42,341 nt of DNA from CAYPUT01 sp046541715 (GTDB lineage: Bacteria > Spirochaetota > Spirochaetia > DSM-27196 > PWMO01). The stretch's first letter is position 1. Each line of letters opens with the position of its first letter. Location of the stretch: positions 1 to 42,341 of the forward strand of contig JBKHCS010000013.1 of the NCBI GenBank assembly GCA_046541715.1, in the 5' to 3' direction. The notes beneath the pieces were generated by a model, which made no database searches, was not told the DNA's origin, and saw nothing but the letters and a program-made list of their open reading frames with translations. The position numbers were made by a program, and so were the translations under genes. Positions 25,029 through 33,443 of this stretch are shown piece after piece.

Positions 25029-25964
25029 CTAAGAATCCCCCTGATGATTCTCAAGGAATCGATCGATCTCTGAACGCGACGGTGCCGACGGTTGGGCGCC
25101 GAGCCTCGTTACCGAAAGCGCCGAGGCGGCAGCAGCAAACCGGGCTGCGGACCCTAAGGACTTACCTTCCGCCAGGGCGACCGCAAAGGCGCCGCAGTAG
25201 ACGTCGCCCGCGGCGGTGGTATCTACCGCGTCGACGGAAAAAGCGGGCACGAGGATTTCCTCGTCCCTGGTAAGGACGAAGCTTCCCTCCTCTCCAAGGG
25301 TGATGACGACCCGGGGGCACCCCCGAGACCGCAGCGCGTCTGCGGCTGCCTGCGCCTCTTCCGGGGTATCCACAGGAAGCCCGGTAAGGTGGGAGGCCTC
25401 GGACTCGTTCACGATAAGAAAGTCGACCTTCTCGACGTAGCCTGAGCGGAAACGACGAGCCGGCGCGAAATTCCAAATAGTGCGGAGCCTCCGGTCGACG
25501 GCGTAATCGATGATCCAGGCTATCGTTTCTTCGGGAATCTCATACTGAAGCAGAATGAGCTCCGCGTCGTCGAGAACGTGGGCCAGTTTCTCCATCTCTT
25601 TGACGGTAAGCCGGTAGTTTGCACCGGGTGCGACCGACAGGTAGTTGTTTCCACCGTCGCCGATCATCACCAGGGCGGTTCCACTCCAGACTCCGGTTTC
25701 CCGGAGCACGTGACGGGTATCCACTCCGGTTTCCTCCATACCGGAGAGCATGGTTTCGGCGTAGGGGTCATCCCCGACGGCATTGATAAACACGCAGTCG
25801 CCGCCGGCTCGCCCGACGGCAACGGCCTGGTTGGCGCCCTTCCCGCCGAAGGTCTGAACAAACTGCGCGTCCGTAATCGTCTCCCCTACCGCCGGAAGGC
25901 GCTCCATCTTCATGATAAAGTCGATGTTCGAGCTTCCTACTACCGCGATTCGTCTTCCGATCAT
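25029..25964 (-). CDS. Ribokinase-family (PfkB) sugar kinase
   Basis: A 311-residue PfkB kinase that would phosphorylate the imported sugar. It has the substrate-side motif FGGKGANQAVAVGRAGG (39-55) typical of ribokinase, and the ATP-side motif DTTAAGD (248-254) with catalytic Asp254, close to that of E. coli RbsK. Ribokinase or deoxyribokinase activity would make ribose- or deoxyribose-5-phosphate, the latter being the DeoC substrate. It lies between the binding protein (52 bases upstream) and the hydroxyacid dehydrogenase. Substrate choice between ribose and deoxyribose cannot be read from sequence by eye. Confidence 0.92.
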   Translation of the reverse strand: MIGRRIAVVGSSNIDFIMKMERLPAVGETITDAQFVQTFGGKGANQAVAVGRAGGDCVFINAVGDDPYAETMLSGMEETGVDTRHVLRETGVWSGTALVMIGDGGNNYLSVAPGANYRLTVKEMEKLAHVLDDAELILLQYEIPEETIAWIIDYAVDRRLRTIWNFAPARRFRSGYVEKVDFLIVNESEASHLTGLPVDTPEEAQAAADALRSRGCPRVVITLGEEGSFVLTRDEEILVPAFSVDAVDTTAAGDVYCGAFAVALAEGKSLGSAARFAAAASALSVTRLGAQPSAPSRSEIDRFLENHQGDS

Positions 25965-26016
25965 GGCGTCTCCCTCTTTAGCGTGCCTCCTTACCGGGAC
26001 CGTCCCGCAAGCCGGA

Positions 26017-27060
26017 TCAAAAGGCCTGGTTGATCATCTCCTGGGCGTTCGTAGCGTCGATGACCCCGTCTTCTATCAGAATGAACTCCGGCACTTCCTC
26101 CCCCGCGTCGATACGTTCGATTACATCGAAAGTGACCGGACCGTAGTAGGGATTGACAATGACCGTGGCCCCCATCTCACCGGCGATAATCGCCTTTACT
26201 GCGTCCCGTGCTCCGTCGATACCGACGACGATGACGTCGTGCCCTGGTTGGATTCCGGCATTCTTTAACGCCTGAGTAACCCCGATGGCCATTTCATCGT
26301 TATGGGCGAAAACCGCGTCAAACTGGCCTGACGTTGACTGGATAATGTGCTCCATTACCCGCTGAGATTCGGCCCGGAGAAAGTCGGCAGTCGCTGAGAC
26401 GGAAACCGTATGCTCAGGGTACTGGTCTATTACCGACCGAAAACCCTGCTGTCGATCGATAGCGGCCGAAGAACCGGGGGTACCGGTTATTTCGACGATC
26501 TGCAGTGGCGCGTCCCCGTGGTGCTCGATAAGCCATTCAGCCGCCCGGCGTCCTTCCATGGTAAAGTCCGTGGCGATTCGGGTTAGATAGTCTACCCCCG
26601 CTTCGCCCAGCACGGCCCTGTCGATGAGAATAACCGGTACCCCGGCCTCTTTCGCGAACTCTAGGGCTGGAGCGGATTCGATGTACTCCCGGGGATCGAA
26701 AATGAGATAGTCGATGTCCTGCGCCAGTAGGTACTTCACATCCTCCAACTGCTTATCGGTGCGTCCCTCGGCGTCGGCGTAGACAAGCTCGATTCCTCGA
26801 GCGTCGGCCTCTTCGAGCAGACTAATGGTCTGAGCAATCCGCCAGGGATTGGCGTTTTCGACCTGAGAAAAACCGACACGGAGAGCCGTCCCCGAGGTCT
26901 CCTCCTCTGGGGACCCGACGGAAGGTGCCTTAGACTCCCCCGCCGGCAGCCTCGTTTCGTCGGGGGTACACGCGGCGAGGCCCAGAAGTGCAAGAGCCAA
27001 AATGCCGATGGCCAGAGTTGAGCCCCGGCGTACTCGGACGTAGTCGCCGAATCGGACCAT
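26017..27060 (-). CDS. Sugar ABC transporter substrate-binding lipoprotein (YtfQ-like)
   Basis: A 347-residue periplasmic-binding protein with a lipoprotein signal (LALALLGLAAC, Cys at about 31) and a Ser/Pro/Glu linker. The core RVGFSQVENANPWRIAQT, the IDRQQGFRSVI stretch and YDAVFAHNDEMAIG-like segment (FDAVFAHNDEMAIGVTQAL) closely resemble E. coli YtfQ, which binds galactofuranose. It is the second binding protein of this transporter locus. The ATG shares one base with the permease stop (TAATG). Ligand likely a furanose-form sugar; inference. Confidence 0.92.
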   Translation of the reverse strand: MVRFGDYVRVRRGSTLAIGILALALLGLAACTPDETRLPAGESKAPSVGSPEEETSGTALRVGFSQVENANPWRIAQTISLLEEADARGIELVYADAEGRTDKQLEDVKYLLAQDIDYLIFDPREYIESAPALEFAKEAGVPVILIDRAVLGEAGVDYLTRIATDFTMEGRRAAEWLIEHHGDAPLQIVEITGTPGSSAAIDRQQGFRSVIDQYPEHTVSVSATADFLRAESQRVMEHIIQSTSGQFDAVFAHNDEMAIGVTQALKNAGIQPGHDVIVVGIDGARDAVKAIIAGEMGATVIVNPYYGPVTFDVIERIDAGEEVPEFILIEDGVIDATNAQEMINQAF

Positions 27061-28025
27061 TACTTACGCTTTCTGCTGCTGGCGAGAACCGCCACCAAGA
27101 TGACTATACCGACAAGTAGTTGTTGGTAATAGGCGGGTACCCGGAGCAGATTGAGTCCGTTCCGAACCACACCGAGAAACAGCGCCCCGAGGGCCGTGCC
27201 GACAACGGAGCCACGCCCCCCTTGGAGGCTCGTACCACCCATGACGACTACCGCAACGGCATCCAACTCGTAGAAGACACCTGCGATGGGTTCGGCGGCG
27301 CTCATCATTCCGGTAAGTGTCAGGCCGCTCAAGGCAGCCAGGCCCCCACCCATGGCGTAGACCGCGTACTTTATCTTCTTGACCGCGAGCCCCGTTACCG
27401 CGGCGCAGCGCTCGTTACCACCCACCGCCATGCCGTAGCGGCCGATCGGCGTATGGTGCAAGATGATGTGTCCAAGGATTACCGCCATAAACGCAATCAG
27501 GATGGGGCGCGGGAATCCGAAGATGAATCCGCTAAAGGTAGTTTCGAACAGCGGCGGAATGTCGAAGAGAACACGTCCTTGGGAGAGGATCAGGGCGACA
27601 CCTCGGAGCGCGACCATCATCCCGAGGGTAGCGATGAACGGGGGCACTCCAATAGCGTTGATCATCGTACCGTTCAACAAACCGATGACCACGCCGGTTC
27701 CGACTCCGACGATAATGCCCACAAGCAGTGCCCAGGGGCCACCGGCCATTACCCGAAAAAGCAACCCCACGACCACACCGGTTACGGCCACGTTGGATCC
27801 CACCGAAAGATCGATTCCTTCGGTGGTTATGATTATGGTCATACCGACGGCGATGATCAGGTTTACCGCTATCTGATTGGAAATGTTTACGAAGTTGACC
27901 CACGTCAGAAAGAAAGGAGAAGCTATCGACAGTGCGACCGAAGTGGCTACGATTGCCAAAATCAATCCAACGTACGTTCCTGATATGTTCAAACGGCGCG
28001 TTCCCGCCAGTGCCAAACTGCTCAT
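27060..28025 (-). CDS. Sugar ABC transporter permease (RbsC family), second copy
   Basis: A 321-residue membrane protein with about 8-10 hydrophobic segments. RbsC-family signatures are VGMTIIITTEGIDLSVGSNVA, NGTMINAIGVPPFIATLGMM and GGTSLQGGRGSVVGTALGA. It follows the ATPase by three bases and probably pairs with the other permease at 29567-30535 as a heterodimer, as in the YtfT/YjfF system. Confidence 0.94.
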   Translation of the reverse strand: MSSLALAGTRRLNISGTYVGLILAIVATSVALSIASPFFLTWVNFVNISNQIAVNLIIAVGMTIIITTEGIDLSVGSNVAVTGVVVGLLFRVMAGGPWALLVGIIVGVGTGVVIGLLNGTMINAIGVPPFIATLGMMVALRGVALILSQGRVLFDIPPLFETTFSGFIFGFPRPILIAFMAVILGHIILHHTPIGRYGMAVGGNERCAAVTGLAVKKIKYAVYAMGGGLAALSGLTLTGMMSAAEPIAGVFYELDAVAVVVMGGTSLQGGRGSVVGTALGALFLGVVRNGLNLLRVPAYYQQLLVGIVILVAVLASSRKRK

Positions 28026-28028
28026 AGG

Positions 28029-29570
28029 TCAGCGTACCCCCTCCACTCGTGTTGCTCCCAACTCTAGGGCCATAAGCTTTTCGTAATCCAGGCTTCCCCG
28101 GGCAAAGGGACCGAGCACTTCGTCCCGGGTTAAGACGAACAGCTGATCGCTGAGCTCCAATACCTCCCGAGGCTCTGAGGAAAGGAGAAGGATTCCCTTT
28201 CCGGCTGCGGCAAACTCACCGATTATTCGGGCAATCTCACTCTTAGCTCCAACGTCGATTCCCTTCGTCGGCTCGTCAAAAACAATCAGATCGGCATCCC
28301 GGAGAAGCTGGCGAATGATTACGACCTTCTGCTGGTTGCCGCCGCTCAACTGCCCTGTATCCATGGCGATGTAGTGTGGCTTCATCATCATTCGCTCCGC
28401 TACCTTGCTCGCCGTCTCTCGTTCCTTGGCATGATCCAAGAAGAGCTTGCCTCGACGGAAGAGGTTCAAGGATGAGAGCGTCATGTTATGGAGACTCGAC
28501 AGGTTAAGGACCAGCCCCTCACCCCGGCGGTCCTCACTGACGTAACCGATACCCACCGAGGCGGTATCCTCCCGGGAGAAGCCGGTGATATCCTTCCCTT
28601 TGAACCGAACGGTACCGCCGTCCGGCGCCCGAAGCCCGATGATAACCTGGCCGAGCTCCGTCTTTCCGACCCCGGCGAGTCCGGTGACGCCGACCACCTC
28701 ACCACCGCGAACCGCCAGCGTCAACTCTTTGACCACCCCAGCCTGGTTCGTATGGTACGAAAGCCCTCGAACGTCCAAGACGATCTCGCCGGGTGAGGTG
28801 TCTATCTTGGGATACTCCTCGTCGACGGCTTTTCCGACCATATGCTCGATTAATTGATCCTTAGAGAGCTCTCGGACGTTGTCGATGTCCGCAACCTTAT
28901 TGCCGTCTCGCAAGACGACTACCCGGTCCGAGATTCCGAGGACCTCTTCCAACCGATGGGAGATAAAGACGACGGCGTATCCCCGGGGACAAATCTGCTC
29001 CTTTACGATGCGAAAGAGGCTCTCGGCTTCGTTCTCAGTCAGAGCGGCCGTAGGCTCATCCATAATAAAGACACGGCCGCCTTGCACCAGACGCCGGGCA
29101 ATAGCCACCAGCTGTTGGTCGCCTTTGGATAGACGGCTCACCGGAAAATCGGCATCGATGTGTCGGCAGTCGATGGAATCGAGTATTTCCCGGGTTAGCT
29201 GCGCTCGTTTCGCGACGTCGATGGTTCCAAAGCCCTTAACGGGCTCTCGTCCCAGGTAGATGTTTTCGGCGACGGTCAGCTGGTCGATGAGGAGCAGCTC
29301 TTGGGGGATCATGGCTATACCGTGACGCTGAGCGTCGGCAGGCGACTTGAACTCGACTTCCTCACCCCCGACGATGATTCGTCCCTGATCGGTGTCCGCT
29401 TCGATGACCCCGGATAAGATCCGCATAAGGGTCGACTTGCCGGCGCCGTTCTCGCCGACCAGACCGAGGGTCTCCCCTGCATGAATCCGCAGCGAGACAC
29501 CCTTGAGTGCTTGGACACCACCGAAGGTCTTGTAAACGTTCTCCATTTCGAGAAGTAACTCACGGCTCAT
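28029..29570 (-). CDS. Sugar ABC transporter ATP-binding protein (RbsA/YtfR type, two ABC domains)
   Basis: A 513-residue protein with two tandem nucleotide-binding domains. The first has Walker A GENGAGKST (39-47), signature LSKGDQQ and Walker B VFIMDEPTAAL. The second has a degenerate Walker A (GLAGVGKTE), signature LSGGNQQK and LIVFDEPTKGIDVGAK; this asymmetry is normal for the family. It is the only ATPase for two permeases. The start overlaps the upstream permease stop by four bases. Confidence 0.96.
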   Translation of the reverse strand: MSRELLLEMENVYKTFGGVQALKGVSLRIHAGETLGLVGENGAGKSTLMRILSGVIEADTDQGRIIVGGEEVEFKSPADAQRHGIAMIPQELLLIDQLTVAENIYLGREPVKGFGTIDVAKRAQLTREILDSIDCRHIDADFPVSRLSKGDQQLVAIARRLVQGGRVFIMDEPTAALTENEAESLFRIVKEQICPRGYAVVFISHRLEEVLGISDRVVVLRDGNKVADIDNVRELSKDQLIEHMVGKAVDEEYPKIDTSPGEIVLDVRGLSYHTNQAGVVKELTLAVRGGEVVGVTGLAGVGKTELGQVIIGLRAPDGGTVRFKGKDITGFSREDTASVGIGYVSEDRRGEGLVLNLSSLHNMTLSSLNLFRRGKLFLDHAKERETASKVAERMMMKPHYIAMDTGQLSGGNQQKVVIIRQLLRDADLIVFDEPTKGIDVGAKSEIARIIGEFAAAGKGILLLSSEPREVLELSDQLFVLTRDEVLGPFARGSLDYEKLMALELGATRVEGVR

Positions 29571-30535
29571 GCTTGAACCTTCCTCACCGCTGCTTCCTGC
29601 CGGCGCGTTCTGACGGCGTCAACGATAACCGAGATGATGATTATCAACCCGATAAAGAGCTGCTGAAAGAAGGGTTGGACTCCAAGGATGTTGAGGCCAT
29701 TACGAAGTGCCGCCAAAATGAGCGCCCCCATGAGTGTGCCCGGGAGAGATAATACCCCCCCGGAGAGGCTCGCACCCCCGATAATCGGCGCTGCGATCGC
29801 CTCGAGCCATTCGGTTTGGAGACCCGCCAGCGGCTCTGCAGCATCCATAAACGACATGAATACGAGGGAGGACACCGCGGCAAGAAACCCGGAAACAGTG
29901 TAGACCAAGATCTTGAGGCGCATGACCGGGATGCCGCAGATGTCCGCGCTATCCTCTCCACCGCCGACACTACGGACGTAGAGACCATAGCGTGTCTTCA
30001 TGCCCAGAAAAGCCAGGATACCGAAGATTCCCAGCGCAATAAGCACGTTCGTCGGGATGCCGAAGAGGCGGCCCGCAAAGAGCTGGGTAAACGCCAGGGG
30101 AAAGCCGAAGACCGGCTGCCCCTGAGAAACTACGAGCGCCATGCCCCGGACTATGCTCAGCATTGCGAGGGTCATGATAAAGGGCTGAATCCGGGCTTTG
30201 GCGATTACGAAACCGTTGAACGCGCCAATCCCGGCCCCTACGGCGAGTCCGGCGAGAACCGACAAGGGCCACGGAGCACCACCAATCATAAGGTAACCGA
30301 CGACAACCCCGGTAAAGCCCAGCGTCGAGCCGACCGAAAGGTCGACGCCGCCGGTAGCCAGGACGAATGCCATGCCGGATGCCAGAATAATTGTTATGGT
30401 CGAATGATTGAGAATGTTTATTATGTTTCGCGGCCTGAGGAAAAACGGCGAGCGAAGAGAAAAGAAAACCACGATGACGACCAGCGTTACCAAGACGCCC
30501 AGGTTATTCTTGAATGCAATTCTTGCTGATTTCAC
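29567..30535 (-). CDS. Sugar ABC transporter permease (RbsC family), first copy
   Basis: A 322-residue multi-pass membrane protein. The GTG at 30535 (giving MKSARIAFKNN) is chosen because AGGAGA lies nine bases upstream; an upstream TTG at 30562 would place that site inside the gene. Signatures: SGMAFVLATGGVDLSVGSTLG, FIMTLAMLSIVRGMALV, GGASLSGGVLSLPGTLMGALI. It is preceded by a strong intercistronic hairpin and followed by the ATPase with a four-base overlap. Confidence 0.93.
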   Translation of the reverse strand: MKSARIAFKNNLGVLVTLVVIVVFFSLRSPFFLRPRNIINILNHSTITIILASGMAFVLATGGVDLSVGSTLGFTGVVVGYLMIGGAPWPLSVLAGLAVGAGIGAFNGFVIAKARIQPFIMTLAMLSIVRGMALVVSQGQPVFGFPLAFTQLFAGRLFGIPTNVLIALGIFGILAFLGMKTRYGLYVRSVGGGEDSADICGIPVMRLKILVYTVSGFLAAVSSLVFMSFMDAAEPLAGLQTEWLEAIAAPIIGGASLSGGVLSLPGTLMGALILAALRNGLNILGVQPFFQQLFIGLIIIISVIVDAVRTRRQEAAVRKVQA

Positions 30536-30562
30536 AGACACAGATCTCCTGGTATGAGTCAA

Positions 30563-30596
30563 AGCGGCCTACCCCATATTCGCGGGGTAAGCCGCT
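30563..30596 (-). promoter_or_regulatory. Intercistronic stem-loop between binding protein and permease
   Basis: A 13-bp stem (one G-U pair) with an eight-base loop occupies 30563-30596, between the binding-protein stop and the permease start, and no long T-run follows. Such hairpins commonly protect the upstream mRNA and cause partial read-through, giving more binding protein than permease. Arms are 30596-30584 and 30575-30563 on the minus strand. Confidence 0.65.
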
Positions 30597-30619
30597 GACG
30601 TTTATTCGGCCGGAATCGA

Positions 30620-31699
30620 TTAGAAGTCTTGCAGACCTACGTACTGGTCGCGGTATTCGTCAACCTTCTCTTCAATGTTATCCGCGTGCCACACCTCTTG
30701 AAAGACATAGATTTCCTCATGTGCATCAGCATCAAACGTACCGGCATTGATCTGCAAAGCCACTTCGACGGCCGTGTAGGCAGCCTGGTACTGGAAGAAG
30801 GCGACGGTGCTTACCAGTCCGCCGTCCATTATCGACCGGATGGCATCGGGAATCGCGTCAACACCCGCCACGATGACCTGATCTTCCTTGCCGGCGTTCC
30901 GCACCGCCTGAAGAGCGCCCAGGGCAATGGTGTCGTTAGCCCCGACAATCGCCTTGAGGTTCGGATTGCTCTGAAGAACATCGGCGGCCACATTCATGGA
31001 CTTCGCACGGTCCCAGTCACCAGGCCATACCCCGATGCTCTCGAGCTGGGGATACTCGGCAACCTGCTCTTCGTAGCCGCGACGGCGATCCTCAGCTGAG
31101 GGATTACCGGGAAGGCCCATGATGTGCATGATCTCTCCGCCGTCATCCCCAAGAAGCTCCGCCACGTAGTCGACGGCGAGACGGGTATTCTCGGCAAAAT
31201 CGGTGCTGATAAACGTGGCAATTTCAATGTTGTGTCGCGCCTGAAGCTCCGGATTTATGTAGGCGTCGATTACGTTGATGATCGGGATACCGGCCTCCGT
31301 GGCAGCAGCGAGCCCGGGAAGCAAGTTTGAATCCGTAATCGGCGACACGATAATGACGTCGAACTCCTGGGCAACCATATCATCCAGGATTTGCTTTTGG
31401 ACCAAGAGATCCCCTTCGCTGGGCGCCGCGAAGACTTGGACGCTAACGCCGTACTCCGCTGCGGCATCTTCGTAGCCGTTCTTAAGGTCCAGCCAGAAGT
31501 CGTTGATCAAGGTCTTTACGAGAACCCCAATACGAATCTCTTCCTCAGGCACCGGCACCATACCGAGAGGTGGGTGGTACTTACTCGGTGTCGCCTCGGT
31601 GCGCTCGCTCATCGGCGCTTCGCCCTCACCTTGACCGCCGGTAAACCCAAAGCCGGCAACAAAGGCCACGAGAACGAGAATAGTCAGTAGACGCTTCAT
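30620..31699 (-). CDS. Sugar ABC transporter substrate-binding protein (Peripla_BP_4 type)
   Basis: A 359-residue periplasmic-binding protein. The signal peptide MKRLLTILVLVAFVAGFGF is followed by TGGQGEGEAP, a Gly/Gln/Glu opening common in spirochaete binding proteins. The core has IRIGVLVKTLINDFWLDLKNG, FDVIIVSPITDSNLLPG, NPSAEDRRRGYEEQV and IVGANDTIALGALQAVRNAGK. It is the first gene of the transport series, 123 bases after the response regulator, and is followed by a stem-loop that probably raises its relative expression. It is distinct in sequence from the YtfQ-like protein further down, so two ligands or two affinities may be served. Confidence 0.93.
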   Translation of the reverse strand: MKRLLTILVLVAFVAGFGFTGGQGEGEAPMSERTEATPSKYHPPLGMVPVPEEEIRIGVLVKTLINDFWLDLKNGYEDAAAEYGVSVQVFAAPSEGDLLVQKQILDDMVAQEFDVIIVSPITDSNLLPGLAAATEAGIPIINVIDAYINPELQARHNIEIATFISTDFAENTRLAVDYVAELLGDDGGEIMHIMGLPGNPSAEDRRRGYEEQVAEYPQLESIGVWPGDWDRAKSMNVAADVLQSNPNLKAIVGANDTIALGALQAVRNAGKEDQVIVAGVDAIPDAIRSIMDGGLVSTVAFFQYQAAYTAVEVALQINAGTFDADAHEEIYVFQEVWHADNIEEKVDEYRDQYVGLQDF

Positions 31700-31743
31700 G
31701 GAAACCCCCTTAGTGGTTTAAAAGTTGCATCATTGTCCACCCG

Positions 31744-31778
31744 GTTGTCGTGAATCGTACATAAAGGTTTCACGCAAC
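31744..31778 (-). promoter_or_regulatory. Inverted repeat upstream of the transport operon (possible response-regulator site)
   Basis: In the 123-base gap before the first binding-protein gene, GTTG-T-CGTGAA (31744-31754) and TTCACG-CAAC (31769-31778) form an inverted repeat with ten-base arms, one unpaired base and a 14-base spacer. Its position upstream of the transport genes and directly after the AraC-type response-regulator gene makes it a candidate binding site. Role inferred only. Confidence 0.4.
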
Positions 31779-31822
31779 TCTGTAACCTTTTCCATGACGT
31801 TTGACACATCCCTTCCAAATTG

Positions 31823-33439
31823 CTATAACTTTTCAACGGTTCTCTTTAGATTTTCTCTAAAATCTGAGGGGCTTAATCCCACCTGGCTGCGAAAGACGGT
31901 GCTGAAGTAGGACGGATGCTGATATCCGACGCGACGCGCCACCTCGTATGTCTTTAAGTCTCTCCGAGCCAGGAGTTCTTTAGCCTTCTGTATTCGCAAC
32001 TCCGTCACATGGTCAACAAAGCCCTTCCCTGTCTCAGACTTGAGCAAAGCGGTTAGGTAATTGGGGCTGGTACCGACCTCGGATGCCACGTCTTCGAGGG
32101 AAAGGTCGAAGTGAGAATACCGCTCGGCGATCAACCTCTGAGCTCTTGCGATTCGCCGCTGGTTTAGGGGTGCCTCGACGAGGGTGACTTCCCGGATCGC
32201 CGAAAGAAGATCCGAACGGACCGCCGCGATCTTCATGGGGACCGAGGAGTAGGCAACAAGTCCGTCAACGAGGGAAAGCGCCCATTTCGGCGGCAGAATC
32301 TCCTCCACACCGGTCGACGCTAGAGCATCCCGGGCGCAAAAAACGATGTGTGCCAGGACGCCTTCGGCGGTTCGTAACGGTACGGGGTTTCCGGTTAGCG
32401 TGCCGGAAACGACGTCGAGGGCTTCGGCGAGCTCCGCCTCGCTTCGGTTTCTCAGCGCCGAGACGATGTGGGCAACGGCGGAGTCGAGGGTATCGTCCAG
32501 GAGCGGTGTAAGGTTCTTGGCACCCGGGTGATACGTCACCGACAACCCGCCGCCTTCCCTGAGGGCACTATTCAGAGCCTGCTCCGCCTCTCGGTATGCC
32601 TCTACCAGGTCGGCGAAAGAGCGCCGGGGCATGGCTATTCCGGCCGAAAGTCTGGGGAGACCCCACTCGCTAAAGGCGTGGCGTAACTCACCTAATTGCT
32701 GCTCCAGACGAATCGTAGCCTCGCTTCGGGATGCAGACCAGTCGACCATCGCAAACCGGAAATCGGTTTCGGGGATCAAGAACGGTGGTCCAGTCGGCGG
32801 CAGTTCTGTGATCGAGCGCCAAAACACCCGCCGACTTGCAGAATCTGCACCCGAGGTCGTGCCGATTTCGGGAGAGCACTCACAAAGCGCTACCGCGATG
32901 TGGCGGCGGTGTTCCACAAGGTCGTTCGCCCGAAGCTGATCGACTTGAGACTCTTCGAGGGTGAGTCCCCGGAGGAGTAGGGAGATACTTCGCTCGAGCG
33001 AGCTGGAGGTCTGCTCCCGCACCAGGCGGCGGAGCCGCATGAGCTCCTGAAATCGTTGCTCGTCTTCCTCCAGTCTTCTTCTAATGCGTAAAAGCGTTTC
33101 CATGAGATCCGAGGGCTCAACGGGCTTCAGAAGGTAAGACTCAGCACCGAGTCGCAGAGCCTCCCGGGCAAGGTCGAATTCGTCATATCCGGAGAGGATG
33201 ATGCTGGCAATCTGCGGATAGCGATCCCGAACCCATCGGATCAGTTCGAGTCCGTCCACGAGGGGCATTTTGATGTCGGTGAGAAGCACGTCCGGTGCGC
33301 CACCGGCGATTCGCCGTTGGGCCTCAAGTCCGTCCGCTACGGTGTCGGTTATCGCAAACCCGAGGCTCTCCCAATCGATGATTCGCCGGAGCCCGTCTCT
33401 GCTCAACGGCTCGTCATCGACTATCAAGACGCTCAACAC
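31823..33439 (-). CDS. YesN-type response regulator with AraC DNA-binding domain
   Basis: A 538-residue regulator. The receiver domain (about 1-120) has the acidic pair in VLIVDDEP, phospho-acceptor Asp55 in LLTDIKMP and the conserved Lys in LLKPV. A long middle region (about 130-430) of the YesN type follows, then two AraC-type helix-turn-helix motifs (about 440-538; LSLEDVASEVGTSPNYLTAL and YEVARRVGYQHPSYFSTVFR). It starts at GTG, four bases after the kinase stop. It most likely activates the downstream sugar transport genes. Confidence 0.94.
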   Translation of the reverse strand: MLSVLIVDDEPLSRDGLRRIIDWESLGFAITDTVADGLEAQRRIAGGAPDVLLTDIKMPLVDGLELIRWVRDRYPQIASIILSGYDEFDLAREALRLGAESYLLKPVEPSDLMETLLRIRRRLEEDEQRFQELMRLRRLVREQTSSSLERSISLLLRGLTLEESQVDQLRANDLVEHRRHIAVALCECSPEIGTTSGADSASRRVFWRSITELPPTGPPFLIPETDFRFAMVDWSASRSEATIRLEQQLGELRHAFSEWGLPRLSAGIAMPRRSFADLVEAYREAEQALNSALREGGGLSVTYHPGAKNLTPLLDDTLDSAVAHIVSALRNRSEAELAEALDVVSGTLTGNPVPLRTAEGVLAHIVFCARDALASTGVEEILPPKWALSLVDGLVAYSSVPMKIAAVRSDLLSAIREVTLVEAPLNQRRIARAQRLIAERYSHFDLSLEDVASEVGTSPNYLTALLKSETGKGFVDHVTELRIQKAKELLARRDLKTYEVARRVGYQHPSYFSTVFRSQVGLSPSDFRENLKRTVEKL

Positions 33440-33443
33440 GTCA

